A stretch of 64,000 bases of DNA from Treponema maltophilum ATCC 51939 (GTDB lineage: Bacteria; Spirochaetota; Spirochaetia; Treponematales; Treponemataceae), in contig NZ_KE332518.1 of NCBI RefSeq assembly GCF_000413055.1, positions 621,583-685,582 of the forward strand. Reading direction: 5' to 3'. Both the position numbers and the translations under genes were made by a program. Each line of letters opens with the position of its first letter. Positions within the stretch are counted from its first letter, which is position 1. The notes below the pieces were generated by a model. The model was not told where the DNA came from and did not search any database. It worked only from the letters and a program-made list of their open reading frames with translations. Positions 52,461-61,372 of the stretch are shown piece after piece.

Positions 52461-55400
52461 TTAACCCTGTACGGTTTTTATGCGGCTGCCGGTTAAGCCT
52501 TTTTCTATTTCGAGCCGCGCGCCTATACGCGTTTTTAAACTTGCAACGTGCGACACAAGACCGATGCAGCGGCTGCCGCGAATTTCGTCGAGAACGCTCA
52601 AGGCTTTTTCCAAAGCCGTATCGTCAAGCGAGCCGAATCCTTCGTCGATAAAAAGCGAATCGAGCTGCACGCCGCCGTTTTTCGCTTGAACGGTATCGCT
52701 TACCGCGAGCGCCAAACTTATGGACGCCATAAACGTTTCGCCGCCGGAAAGGGTGGAGCAGGCTCTCCTTTTTCCCGTATAGCTGTCGTAGATTTCCAAA
52801 TCCAGCCCGCGGTATCCGCGGCCGCCGTCGGCATCTTTTACGTACATCGTGTACCGGCCGTCGGAAATGCGCTCCAGCCGTTTGGCCGCATACAGGCAAA
52901 CTTCTTCGAGATACATTTGCAGTATCCACGATTCAAGCTGAATTTTTTTCGGATTTTTACCCGAGACGGCATTGTAGATTTTTTCGTAATCGGCAAGCTC
53001 GGCAAAAAGTTCTTTGCGGCGCTTTTCCAAGTGTTCATATTCGCCAGCCTTTGCCTTTGCGTCCGAAAGTTTTGTTCGAATGTCGGCAAGGGCGTTTTCG
53101 CTTTCGCCGAGGTCTTTTTCCGTTTCGTTTTTTTGTAGCGAAAGCCGCTCCCGTGCCGCCTGCATTTCTTCGAGGCTGCCGGAAAGCAAAGCTTTTTTTT
53201 CGCCGCACAGAATTTCGAGGCGCTGCTTTTCGGTTTTATAGTTTTCGATTTTACGTTCAAGTTCGTTTATATACGCTTTGTTTTGTAAAACCGCACGTAT
53301 GCGCTCGATCCGTTCCGTTATGTCCCGTGCGGCCGAAACAAAAACGGAATTTTCAACCGCTTCGTACAGGGTCGTGCGGCACGAATCGTTTTCTTTTTCG
53401 CTCGAGTTCAGTTCCGACTTGAGCACGGCTTCTTTTCCGGTTAATTCGGCTATGGCTTTTTCCGTCCGCGTCCTTTGTTCGTCGTAGGCGCGTACGGCAT
53501 TTTCCAAGCGCTCCCGTTCGCCGCGAAGAGACGTCAATATGTTTTGTACGGTTTGCGCCCTTTGCTCCGCCTCGGCGGCAGCCTGCCCGCTTTGCGGAAT
53601 GTCCGCTGGTATGCGCGATAAAAGATCGGCAAGTTGCCTCTGGCCGTGTTCGAAAGCCGCCTGCGCCGCCGCCTTGTCTTTTTCAAGTTCGCGCAGTTTT
53701 TCCTGCGGTATTTTCAGCGCCGCTTCGTATTCGCGGATAAGCGCGCAGGCTTTTTCAAATTCCGTATAGGCTGCCGCCTGTTTTTCGCGTTCCCGGCGCG
53801 CGGTTTTTTGCCGTTCGGCCACACTCGCGGTATCGATGTTTTCGGCTTCTTTTTCACACTCGGCGATAAAGTCCTCGGTAAAGCGCGCAAGGTTTTCGCG
53901 GCTTTGGGCGATGCGTCCCTGAAGTTCTTTTTTGTCGTCCTGCGCTTTTCTGAGGCTGCGCTCCGCCTGTTCGCATAAGTTTTGCTGCGTACGTATTTTT
54001 TCTTCCAAGCCGAGCGTTTGCTTTTCGCTTTCGGCGGGGTGGGGATGGTGCAGCGAGCCGCACACGGGACAGGGTTTTCCTTCTTCAAGATTTTGCGCCA
54101 AAAAATATGCGCCCGATGTTTTGCGTATATTTTCCCGTTCTTCCGAAAAACCGTTTAAAATAATGCGTGCGTTTTCGGCCGTTTTTTGCAAATCGGATTC
54201 GGTTTTGTGCGCGTCTTTTTCCAGCGCTTTTAAATGCAGATATTCGGTTGCAAACAATTCGCGTTCGGCTGCCTCCCCCGCTTCGCGCAAACTGTCTTCG
54301 TTTTGCGCAATCTTTTGCAGCGGTTCGAGCTTTTCGTTTATGCTTTGTATTGCGGCGCTTTCGTTTTGAATGCCGTTTTCAATACCGCAAAGCCGTTGTT
54401 CGGCCGTGCGCAATTCTTCGGCCGCACCGAGCGCCAGTTGTGCATTTTGGATAAGCGATGAAAGTTCCGGAATCCGTTCCCGGAACCGCTCGTATTCGTC
54501 CCGCCTGCTTTCCGAATCGGTTTTTATGCGCGCGAGATTTTCGAGCTGCGATTGTACATCCGCCGAATCTTTTTGTATGCGGTTCCGTTTTGCCTGCGCC
54601 TGCTCGGCCGCGTCCAAAAAAGGTTCGATGCGCACCGCCTCGCGCAGCTGCGACAGATTTTCTTCGTCGGCTTTTTGTTCGTCCGCTTGCGACAGCAGTT
54701 TTTCCAATTCTTTTACGGCCGCTTCGTAGTCGCCGTGCAGGCCGATTTTTTCTTCAAGGCCGCGGCTTTCGGTTTGTATGTCAAAAAGCAAAGCGCGCAG
54801 CTCTTCGCATTTTTTCGAGGCTTTTTCCGCTTCGTTTTCATATTCCCGAATGCGCTCGCCCGCCTGAGAACCGGGAAAAGCTTGTTCGAGCCGCTGCAAA
54901 TTGCCCATCACTTCTTCAAGCATGCTCGAAAGGCTGTTCCGTTTTTCTTTCAGACGCTCCGCGGTACGCGTAAAGCGTTCAATCGGAAAAAGTTTTGAAA
55001 GAACGATTTTCCGCTCGCTCGATTTTTGCCGCAAGAATTCGGCAAAGTCGCCCTGCGGCAGCAAAATGATACGGGAAAACTCGTCGGCCGACAGCGAAAT
55101 CAGCGATTGTATGAGAGAATCGGCTTCGCTTTTTTGACGGCTCATAAGCTCGGCTTCGGTTCCGTCGAGCCGGTACAGTTCGACTTCCTCGGCATTCGCG
55201 GCGACCGTTCCGTTACGCGTGATCCTGTCTACGGGCAGCGTCCGGCGGACGCGGTAGGTTTTGCCGTTCAGCATAAAATCGAGTTCGACGTAACATTCTT
55301 CCTGCGGGCCGCAAAAATCGGAACGCAGGCTCCTTATTTCGTTTTGCCTGCGCGAACCGGGAAGGCTGCCGTATAAAGCGTAGGTGAGGGAATCGAGGAC

Positions 55401-55523
55401 GGTCGTTTTACCCGAACCGGTTTTTCCGCAAATGAGGAACATGTTCCCCAAAAGCGAAAAATCGATCGCATGTTCGCCGGTAAAAGACGCGATGTTTTTT
55501 ATCGTGAGTTTAAGCGGTTTCAT
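52461..55523 (-). CDS. sbcC: Exonuclease subunit SbcC (Rad50-like)
   Basis: 1020 residues, SMC-like ATPase. Walker A G-K-T-G-S-G-K-T-T-V at ~35, two long coiled-coil arms, the zinc hook C-P-V-C near residue 490 at the apex, then the ABC signature S-T-L-S-G-G-E-T-F and Walker B S-L-F-I-D-E-G-F-G-S-L near the end. With SbcD it cuts hairpins and protein-blocked DNA ends. Overlaps sbcD by 14 bases. Confidence 0.96.
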   Translation of the reverse strand: MKPLKLTIKNIASFTGEHAIDFSLLGNMFLICGKTGSGKTTVLDSLTYALYGSLPGSRRQNEIRSLRSDFCGPQEECYVELDFMLNGKTYRVRRTLPVDRITRNGTVAANAEEVELYRLDGTEAELMSRQKSEADSLIQSLISLSADEFSRIILLPQGDFAEFLRQKSSERKIVLSKLFPIERFTRTAERLKEKRNSLSSMLEEVMGNLQRLEQAFPGSQAGERIREYENEAEKASKKCEELRALLFDIQTESRGLEEKIGLHGDYEAAVKELEKLLSQADEQKADEENLSQLREAVRIEPFLDAAEQAQAKRNRIQKDSADVQSQLENLARIKTDSESRRDEYERFRERIPELSSLIQNAQLALGAAEELRTAEQRLCGIENGIQNESAAIQSINEKLEPLQKIAQNEDSLREAGEAAERELFATEYLHLKALEKDAHKTESDLQKTAENARIILNGFSEERENIRKTSGAYFLAQNLEEGKPCPVCGSLHHPHPAESEKQTLGLEEKIRTQQNLCEQAERSLRKAQDDKKELQGRIAQSRENLARFTEDFIAECEKEAENIDTASVAERQKTARREREKQAAAYTEFEKACALIREYEAALKIPQEKLRELEKDKAAAQAAFEHGQRQLADLLSRIPADIPQSGQAAAEAEQRAQTVQNILTSLRGERERLENAVRAYDEQRTRTEKAIAELTGKEAVLKSELNSSEKENDSCRTTLYEAVENSVFVSAARDITERIERIRAVLQNKAYINELERKIENYKTEKQRLEILCGEKKALLSGSLEEMQAARERLSLQKNETEKDLGESENALADIRTKLSDAKAKAGEYEHLEKRRKELFAELADYEKIYNAVSGKNPKKIQLESWILQMYLEEVCLYAAKRLERISDGRYTMYVKDADGGRGYRGLDLEIYDSYTGKRRACSTLSGGETFMASISLALAVSDTVQAKNGGVQLDSLFIDEGFGSLDDTALEKALSVLDEIRGSRCIGLVSHVASLKTRIGARLEIEKGLTGSRIKTVQG

Positions 55524-56763
55524 CGCACTTCGCCTCGCCGTCGATTTTTATAAACAAGTCGACCGCGCTTTGCCAGTCGGCGTCCTTGTCTTCCGAGATA
55601 AGTCCCGTGTCCGCCAAAAACGCATACAGGATTTCTTTAAGCGGAAGGCCGCTTTCGTTTTCGAGCAGGCGTTTCTTTTTTTCGGCGTTTGCGCTCCGTT
55701 CGTTTTGAGCGGCATCAAACGCTTGCTGTTTTACCGAAAGCAAAAACGGAAATTTTTCACGCAAGCGTACAACGGCGTTTTCCGCAATGACAGGATCGGT
55801 GTACGTACATTCAACATAGTCGTTTGCGTATTGCGCGTATTCGCCGCTCCGGCACAGCTGTTCAAAGCTTCCCGAAATTTTTACGACTCGACGCAAACTT
55901 TTAACCGGCAGCGCCGTTACGGTAAGCGCGCCCCGTGCATCAAGCGCCGGCTGTCCGCTGTGCGCGGCATCCCCGCCGTCGAATTCAACTTTTAAAAAAC
56001 ACTTTTCTTTGCCGGCTTCGTCGAACGAATAAGCGAGCGGAGAACCGGAATAATACAAGCGTTCGCCGATTTTTTGCATTTTGTGGATGTGGCCTGCGGC
56101 CGTGTATGCAAAAAAATCGAAGATCGAAGAGTCTATAAGTTCGGCAGTTCCGGCAAAAACGCGTTCAGTTCCCGCATCTCGTACGCCCGTTGTAAACACG
56201 TGGCAGGCAAGCAGGGGCGCAAGATTTTTGTAGGCTTCATCGCTTTTTTGCAGTTCTTCGTGGGCGGCTTTGATTTTGCGCACGGCTTCTTTTGCCAAAT
56301 CCTGCTGGGAACGCAAAACGGTGCCGTCTTCGGATGTTAAAGAACCTGCACGCAAAAAAGGCAGCAAATAGAGCGCCGCCTCGGCTTTACCCGAAGCATT
56401 TTTTAAAATAACCGGCTGTGTGCAATTCGCTTCTTCAGTACGAATGTGAATATTTTCGTTGCGTAAAAGTTCCGCGCCGAATCCGAGCCGCGCGGCGGAA
56501 TCGTGATTGCCCGAAATAATGCATACGGGAAGTTCCGGAAAAAGAGCATGAATTTCGTTTAAAAAATCGCTGAAAAGCTGCACCGCTTCGCTCGGCGGCA
56601 CGGCGCGGTCGTAAATATCGCCGCTTATAATGAGGGCATCGTAGCGGCACTTTTCCAATTCGGTTTTAAGCGAGGTGAGCATAAATGCCTGATCTTCTAT
56701 AAGAGAATATTCGTAAAAAATTTTGCCTAAGTGAAAATCGCCCGTATGCAAAATCGTAAGCAT
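55510..56763 (-). CDS. sbcD: Exonuclease subunit SbcD (Mre11-like)
   Basis: 417 residues from ATG 56763; an ORF to 56781 adds six codons without support. Metallophosphoesterase motifs: I-L-H-T-G-D-F-H-L-G, I-I-S-G-D-I-Y-D-R, I-S-G-N-H-D-S and G-H-I-H. The C-terminal part is a capping/SbcC-binding domain. Divergent from ispH with overlapping promoter elements. Confidence 0.96.
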   Translation of the reverse strand: MLTILHTGDFHLGKIFYEYSLIEDQAFMLTSLKTELEKCRYDALIISGDIYDRAVPPSEAVQLFSDFLNEIHALFPELPVCIISGNHDSAARLGFGAELLRNENIHIRTEEANCTQPVILKNASGKAEAALYLLPFLRAGSLTSEDGTVLRSQQDLAKEAVRKIKAAHEELQKSDEAYKNLAPLLACHVFTTGVRDAGTERVFAGTAELIDSSIFDFFAYTAAGHIHKMQKIGERLYYSGSPLAYSFDEAGKEKCFLKVEFDGGDAAHSGQPALDARGALTVTALPVKSLRRVVKISGSFEQLCRSGEYAQYANDYVECTYTDPVIAENAVVRLREKFPFLLSVKQQAFDAAQNERSANAEKKKRLLENESGLPLKEILYAFLADTGLISEDKDADWQSAVDLFIKIDGEAKCDETA

Positions 56764-56771
56764 GGTTTTTG

Positions 56772-56800
56772 AGTGTAGCACAAAGGCCGTATTTTTGCTA
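56772..56800 (-). promoter_or_regulatory. sbcD promoter, near-leaderless
   Basis: Minus strand TACACT (56777-56772) lies 8 bases before ATG 56763. The hexamer 17 bp upstream, TAGCAA, is weak and overlaps the ispH -10 box. Confidence 0.45.
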
Positions 56801-56804
56801 TAGT
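56799..56804 (+). promoter_or_regulatory. Extended -10 box of ispH, leaderless arrangement
   Basis: TGC-TATAGT, an extended -10 element, then 6 bases to ATG 56811. No good -35 box; it overlaps the divergent sbcD promoter. Confidence 0.6.
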
Positions 56805-56810
56805 TTGCGC

Positions 56811-57728
56811 ATGAGTAAGGTGATACGCGCTTCGGTGCTCGGCTGCTGCATGGGCGTGCGCCGCGCGATACGGGCTGCGGAAAACGCTTTGACCGATTAT
56901 GCCGATTGCGAAGTGTACAGCCTCGGACCGCTTATACATAATAAAACGGCGCTGAAGCCCTTATACGAGCGCGGACTTTTATTGCTCGATTCGGCATCGT
57001 TGGAAACGATTTGCGGCGAACCGTCCGATGCCGGACATAAAAAGCGCGTCGCGATTATACGGGCGCACGGGGTGCCGCCGGCTATACGGAAAAAACTGCA
57101 AAATGCCGCCATCCGTATAGAAGACGCGACCTGTCCGCGCGTATTGGTAAATCAAAAACGGGTTTCCGATTACGCCGCGCAAAAATACACAATAATCATA
57201 GCCGGCGATAAAAGCCACGGCGAAGTCGCCGCGCTTGTCGGAGAAGCCGAGCTGCAGGGCGCCGAATGCGTTATCGTTCAAAACGAAGCCGACGCGAAAC
57301 TTCTTGCGCAAAGCGAAGGTTTTGCCGATTCCAAAGCGATCCTCATAAGCCAAACGACGGCCGGCCTTGAAGAATACGAAGCGATCCGGCGCATATTGTG
57401 CGCGGCGAACCCTTCGATAAAAGTGTTCGATACGATATGTCCGGCGACAAAAGAACGGCAGGACGCGCTCAAAGAATTGTGCGATAAAGTTGACGGCGTT
57501 ATCGTCGTCGGCGGGAAAAATTCGGCAAATACCAAGCGCTTGTTCCAAACCGCACAAGAACTGTGTCCTCATGCCGCGCACATAGAAACCCCCGACGAAA
57601 TTCCGGCCGAATTTTTCCGCATGAAAGTTGTGGGCATAACCGCCGGTGCTTCGACACCCGACGACGTAATCAGCGGAGTGGAAAACCGTTTAACAAAAAA
57701 CTGCGTGATGAAAAAGGGCGGCGAATGA
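56811..57728 (+). CDS. ispH: 4-hydroxy-3-methylbut-2-enyl diphosphate reductase
   Basis: 305 residues, last step of the MEP isoprenoid pathway. The three cluster cysteines are in L-G-C-C-M-G-V-R-R-A, E-D-A-T-C-P-R-V and I-C-P-A-T-K-E-R-Q. Diphosphate-binding residues appear in R-A-H-G-V-P-P, G-D-K-S-H-G-E-V and G-K-N-S-A-N-T-K-R-L. First gene of a tight operon; the next gene starts inside its stop codon (ATGA). Confidence 0.93.
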   Translation: MSKVIRASVLGCCMGVRRAIRAAENALTDYADCEVYSLGPLIHNKTALKPLYERGLLLLDSASLETICGEPSDAGHKKRVAIIRAHGVPPAIRKKLQNAAIRIEDATCPRVLVNQKRVSDYAAQKYTIIIAGDKSHGEVAALVGEAELQGAECVIVQNEADAKLLAQSEGFADSKAILISQTTAGLEEYEAIRRILCAANPSIKVFDTICPATKERQDALKELCDKVDGVIVVGGKNSANTKRLFQTAQELCPHAAHIETPDEIPAEFFRMKVVGITAGASTPDDVISGVENRLTKNCVMKKGGE

Positions 57729-58852
57729 ATCCCGCGATAAATCCGTATGCGTCGATTTCGATCGTTTCTCCTTCGGAAGCGGGGCCGGGCGGCATAGCCG
57801 AAGGAAGCAGCGTTTTTGTGCGCGTGCTTGCCGCCGAGGACGGCGGGCGTTATACCGTTTCCTTTGCCGGCAGGCGCTTCAGCGTACTGTCGCGCCAAGC
57901 GCTCGGCATAGGCAGCGCGTTCCGCGCCGACGTTAAGGTCGAAAAGGGGCAAGTGCTGCTGGTGCCCCGCCGACTTTCGCCGTTTTCGGCCGCATTCCCG
58001 GAAGGCGGTTCAGCCGGCGAAGGCGGTACGGGCGTTCGCCGCTTTTCCTCGCTGCACGAAGTCGGCGGCGAAAAACTTTCCGCTTTTTTGGAGCAGCTCG
58101 GCCTTCCGTTCGATGACGTTTCGTTCCGCTCGGTGCAGTTTTTTCAGGAAAACGGCATTCGTTTTGACGGCCGCCTCGCTTTAAAGGCGCGCGCGATCGC
58201 CAAGCGTTTTAAAGGCCGCGAAGAAGATGCCGCCGAAATTGCGCTGTTTTTGCTGCAAAAAGGACTGGAAGCCGACGAGAACATGGTTTTATATCTTTTA
58301 GATATATTGAACGGAAAGCAAAATTCAAACGAAAATTCTTCCGGCAGTTTTTCCGCGCTCGCGCAAAACGAAGGCGGGAGCGCGGGCAATTTTTTGCCTT
58401 TTGTATACGAAAATGCTTCGAAACTCTTATCTTTACCTTTCGGTTTGCTGTCGTTTTTAAATCATTATAAAAGCGAAGATAAGCATTGGCTTGTTTTGCC
58501 CTTCGAATATTGTATAAATAGTACATGTTTTAATGGAGTTATTAGACTTTCTCTAAATCTTGAAGAAAAAAAAACGGAAAAAATGCTGATTTCGGCTTTT
58601 TCTTCTGTAAGAAATTATTATTTCGTGATATCATTTAAAGGAAAGACAAATACGGATAACAAAATACGTTTAATAATCGATTATTGCATAACGCCTGCCG
58701 CATCGAACTTTGAAGCGATGAAGTTCGGCGGCTTGTTGGAAACGTCGATGGCCGGCATAGCCGATCTTGCGGTGCATTACCGCGAAGACATGTGCCGCTT
58801 CGGGTGTTTTACGGGAGCACCGGATCTTTCTTTTGCAGAGGCGCGCGCATGA
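57725..58852 (+). CDS. FliK-like/YlqG-type protein, function uncertain
   Basis: 375 residues, overlapping the ispH stop by 4 bases. No signal or membrane segment. The N-terminal ~80 residues (G-S-S-V-F-V-R-V-L-A-A-E-D-G-G-R-Y-T-V-S-F-A-G-R-R-F) look like the small barrel domain found at the start of YlqG/FliK-like proteins. The C-terminus (W-L-V-L-P-F-E-Y to F-T-G-A-P-D-L-S) resembles the FliK C-terminal fold (strands then a cysteine-containing loop). The next gene encodes an FlhB C-terminal domain homologue, the normal partner of FliK-type proteins, which supports the assignment. The stretch 58250-58700 is noticeably more AT-rich than the flanks. Confidence 0.5.
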   Translation: MNPAINPYASISIVSPSEAGPGGIAEGSSVFVRVLAAEDGGRYTVSFAGRRFSVLSRQALGIGSAFRADVKVEKGQVLLVPRRLSPFSAAFPEGGSAGEGGTGVRRFSSLHEVGGEKLSAFLEQLGLPFDDVSFRSVQFFQENGIRFDGRLALKARAIAKRFKGREEDAAEIALFLLQKGLEADENMVLYLLDILNGKQNSNENSSGSFSALAQNEGGSAGNFLPFVYENASKLLSLPFGLLSFLNHYKSEDKHWLVLPFEYCINSTCFNGVIRLSLNLEEKKTEKMLISAFSSVRNYYFVISFKGKTNTDNKIRLIIDYCITPAASNFEAMKFGGLLETSMAGIADLAVHYREDMCRFGCFTGAPDLSFAEARA

Positions 58853-59124
58853 ACAAACAAAACGCCGATAAAAAAACGGCCGTCGCTTTGCGTTATCCTG
58901 AAGGTTTTCCCGCCCCCTTTATTGCGTGCAAGGGAACGGGAAGACTTGCCGAAGTTATGACGGATTTGGCTTCCGAATTGAGTATTCCGATCGTTTCGGA
59001 ACCGGAAACGGCGCACATACTTTCAATGCAGGAAGTCGGCAGTTGTATACCGCCGGAAACATACCGAGTCCTCGCTGCGGTGTTTTGTTTTTTAAAAGAG
59101 AATGAAACCTATGGAAACAATTAG
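58849..59124 (+). CDS. FlhB C-terminal domain homologue (FlhX/YlqH type)
   Basis: 91 residues. Equivalent to the cytoplasmic domain of the flagellar export switch FlhB without the membrane part: A-V-A-L-R-Y-P-E-G-F-P-A-P-F-I-A-C-K-G-T-G-R-L-A, I-P-I-V, L-S-M-Q-E-V-G-S-C-I-P-P-E-T-Y-R-V-L-A. The autocleavage N-P-T-H is absent, as expected for the stand-alone form. Such proteins can replace the FlhB C-terminus in export switching. Starts in the upstream stop (ATGA). Confidence 0.85.
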   Translation: MNKQNADKKTAVALRYPEGFPAPFIACKGTGRLAEVMTDLASELSIPIVSEPETAHILSMQEVGSCIPPETYRVLAAVFCFLKENETYGNN

Positions 59125-60313
59125 AAGCGAAGATGTGAAAGAAGGGATGCGTTTTTCCGCGCCGGTCTTTTTTGACGACGGCAAAAATATGTTTTTGGCC
59201 GAAAAAAAGCCCGTAACGCCCTTTCACGTAAGCGTCCTTTCGCGCTGGTCGATTCCGTTTGTCGTAACATACGGTAAACTGCTCGGTCCGGATCCGGTTG
59301 TCGAAGCCGAAGCCGAAGAATTGGAAGAGCTGGAAGAACTTGAGCAGGATACTTTTTCGTTTTTAAATATCGTGCGTAAAAAGCTTACCGATGTTTCCTT
59401 GTGGAAATTCTATTCCAAAGCCGTAAAAAACATGCAAAAGTTTTTTGCCGATTATAAAGAAAACAAACCGGCCGACAAAACATTAATAGACGACAGTATC
59501 AAACTGCTGTATAAATTGGTAACCGACGACAAAAACTTTGCGCTTACCTGCGTGTTTTGCAAGTTCGAAAAAACTCCTTTTTATCCGCTTGCGGCAGTCG
59601 ATACGGCGGTTCTTTGTGCCGTACTTGCACGGGAAACGGATCTTCCGCAGCGTGCGCTTATTCACTGTATATCGGCCGCTTTTTTGCACAGTTTGGAAAT
59701 GTCCGATTACGCCGCCTTGCTCGTAAAAGCGCCGGCTTCCGTGCAAAAAATTGCCGTGCTCAATATAAACAAAAACGAACTTTTGCGCGAATGCCTGCAA
59801 AAAACGGTAAACTTTGCCGCAGGCACGCTTATGTATCCGCGCGAAGTTATTTCCGCGTTTTCGCAGCGGTACGAACGATGGGACGGAACCGGTTCGCCCG
59901 AAGGGCGCAAAGCTCAGGAAATCGATCAGGGAGCCAGAGTGCTTGCCGTTTGCTGCGATTTTTATTCGATGATTACCCCGGAACCTGCGGGGCAGGGCAT
60001 ACTTGCTTACGATGCGGTCAAAAAACTGCTCGACGAAAAAGATAAAAAATTCGATTCGGGCGTTTTAAAAGCCTTTGTGCGCGCGGTCGGATTGTATCCG
60101 CCGGGGACATTCGTACTGCTGAACGATTCTTCGATAGCGCAGGTTGTGTCGAACAATCCCGATGCGCCCTTTGTTCCGTCGGTGCAGATCATCAAATCAT
60201 CTTCGGCCGGTGACGATAAAACGGGTAAACTTATAGATTTGAACGGCGAAAAATCGATACTTATTGTGCGCGCGATAAATCCCGAAGAAGATAAAAACAG
60301 TGTCAACCGATAA
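59102..60313 (+). CDS. Degenerate HD-GYP domain protein
   Basis: 403 residues, overlapping the FlhB-like gene by 23 bases (a second ATG at 59111 is possible). Residues ~1-60 form a small N-terminal domain, ~75-90 an E/L-rich linker, and ~160-330 an HD-GYP-like domain. The HD pair is replaced (F-L-H-S-L-E-M) and the GYP loop reads E-R-W-D-G-T-G-S-P-E-G, so several metal ligands are missing. It probably cannot hydrolyse c-di-GMP and may bind it or another partner. Cytoplasmic. Confidence 0.7.
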   Translation: MKPMETIRSEDVKEGMRFSAPVFFDDGKNMFLAEKKPVTPFHVSVLSRWSIPFVVTYGKLLGPDPVVEAEAEELEELEELEQDTFSFLNIVRKKLTDVSLWKFYSKAVKNMQKFFADYKENKPADKTLIDDSIKLLYKLVTDDKNFALTCVFCKFEKTPFYPLAAVDTAVLCAVLARETDLPQRALIHCISAAFLHSLEMSDYAALLVKAPASVQKIAVLNINKNELLRECLQKTVNFAAGTLMYPREVISAFSQRYERWDGTGSPEGRKAQEIDQGARVLAVCCDFYSMITPEPAGQGILAYDAVKKLLDEKDKKFDSGVLKAFVRAVGLYPPGTFVLLNDSSIAQVVSNNPDAPFVPSVQIIKSSSAGDDKTGKLIDLNGEKSILIVRAINPEEDKNSVNR

Positions 60314-60668
60314 TATTCAAAAAGGAAAAGAAGGAGAAAAAAAGGCGGAGAATTACTTAAAAGAACAGGGATACGTTATTGTATGCCGCAATTGGCGCGC
60401 ACGCCGGGGCGAAATCGATCTTATCGCCGAAAAAGACGAAACTTTGGTTTTTGCCGAAGTAAAAACCTTGCCCGCTTCGACACTCGAAACGGTGGAACAC
60501 GTGCTCGGCGGTATAAAGCAAAAAAAAATTATCGAAACGGCTAAACGTTTTTTGCTGGAGAATCGACAATATAGTAACAGCTATATCAGATTTGATGTGC
60601 TCATTGTTGATGTGCCTTTCTATCCTCCGGTATATCATATAAAAAATGCCTTTTCGGAGTTTGTATGA
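60300..60668 (+). CDS. YraN/UPF0102 family putative endonuclease
   Basis: 122 residues, GTG start inside the upstream gene. Holliday-junction-resolvase-like nuclease fold with catalytic D40, E53 and K55 in R-R-G-E-I-D-L-I-A..V-F-A-E-V-K-T. Family role is unclear, and YraN members are widely kept near rnhB and FliK/FlhB-like genes in bacteria, as here. Next gene starts at its stop (ATGA). Confidence 0.9.
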   Translation: MSTDNIQKGKEGEKKAENYLKEQGYVIVCRNWRARRGEIDLIAEKDETLVFAEVKTLPASTLETVEHVLGGIKQKKIIETAKRFLLENRQYSNSYIRFDVLIVDVPFYPPVYHIKNAFSEFV

Positions 60669-60838
60669 CTGTTTCTGCAAAAAAAATATCGGCCGAGAAT
60701 GTTCCTCCGAGGATATTGGAAATTCGCCGAAAAATCAAAGACAATTCGTACGTCGATAATGCGGTGCAGCGTATAGCCTTGATTTTAAGCCGCGAAATTG
60801 CCGGGAAATCCTGCCGTCTGAGAGAAGTAATGATATGA
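60665..60838 (+). CDS. Small protein of unknown function (57 residues)
   Basis: Basic helical protein (M-T-V-S-A-K-K-I-S-A-E-N-V-P, then R-I-L-E-I-R-R-K-I and A-L-I-L-S-R-E-I-A-G). It overlaps both neighbours by 4 bases (ATGA at each end), so it is clearly translated with the operon despite its size. No family recognised; the spacing makes it a likely partner of YraN or the following zinc-binding protein. Confidence 0.6.
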   Translation: MTVSAKKISAENVPPRILEIRRKIKDNSYVDNAVQRIALILSREIAGKSCRLREVMI

Positions 60839-61350
60839 ATGATGTAAAAGACGAAAAACAACATAAAAACGAAAGACGCCGGCGGAATAATCGCCGCCGA
60901 AAAGACGCGCCGAGAAAATCGGGCGGACAATATACCGAACGCCCGAGCGAACGGATCAAATTGTACGAAGGCGAACCGGTCGAATGTTCCTTTTGCGGCA
61001 AACCGGTAACCGATGTCGCTTCGGCTTTGGCCGATAGGACGACCGACAAGCCCGTCCATTTCGACTGCGTACTCGATTATCTTGCCGAACACGAAACGCT
61101 GAGTGCCGGCCAAAGCATTTCGTATATCGGGCAGGGTCGCTTTGCCGTCATATCTTCCAAGGTGCCGGCATCCGTACAGGGCACATCCGCCGTAGGCGTA
61201 GCAGCCGCAGGCGCCGCAGCCGCAGGCGTAGCAGCCGCAGGCTTGCCTTCTCCGCGTTTTGTTATCGAACGCGTTATAGAATGGGAGCCGCGCGATAAAA
61301 AATACGAATGGCGGGCGAACATCGCCGATGCGTACAGCAAAATTAAATAG
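60835..61350 (+). CDS. Putative zinc-binding protein with Ala/Gly repeat insertion
   Basis: 171 residues. N-terminal ~40 residues are strongly basic (R-R-R-R-N-N-R-R-R-K). A CxxC..HxxC set in C-S-F-C-G-K..H-F-D-C near residues 50-80 suggests a zinc site. Residues ~118-138 are A-A-A-G-V repeats encoded by 15 bp tandem units (61186-61245). The C-terminal V-I-E-W-E-P-R-D-K-K-Y-E-W-R resumes conserved-looking sequence. A nucleic-acid-binding role is suggested by the basic tail. Function unknown. Confidence 0.6.
   Translation: MNDVKDEKQHKNERRRRNNRRRKDAPRKSGGQYTERPSERIKLYEGEPVECSFCGKPVTDVASALADRTTDKPVHFDCVLDYLAEHETLSAGQSISYIGQGRFAVISSKVPASVQGTSAVGVAAAGAAAAGVAAAGLPSPRFVIERVIEWEPRDKKYEWRANIADAYSKIK
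61186..61245 (+). repeat. Four 15 bp tandem repeats inside the zinc-binding protein gene
   Basis: Units GCAGCCGCAGGCGCC, GCAGCCGCAGGCGTA and GCAGCCGCAGGCTTG at 61201-61245, preceded by a diverged copy at 61186-61200. In frame, so copy-number change would lengthen an A/G/V linker by 5 residues. Confidence 0.8.
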
Positions 61351-61372
61351 AAATATATAGGGATACAATTCT

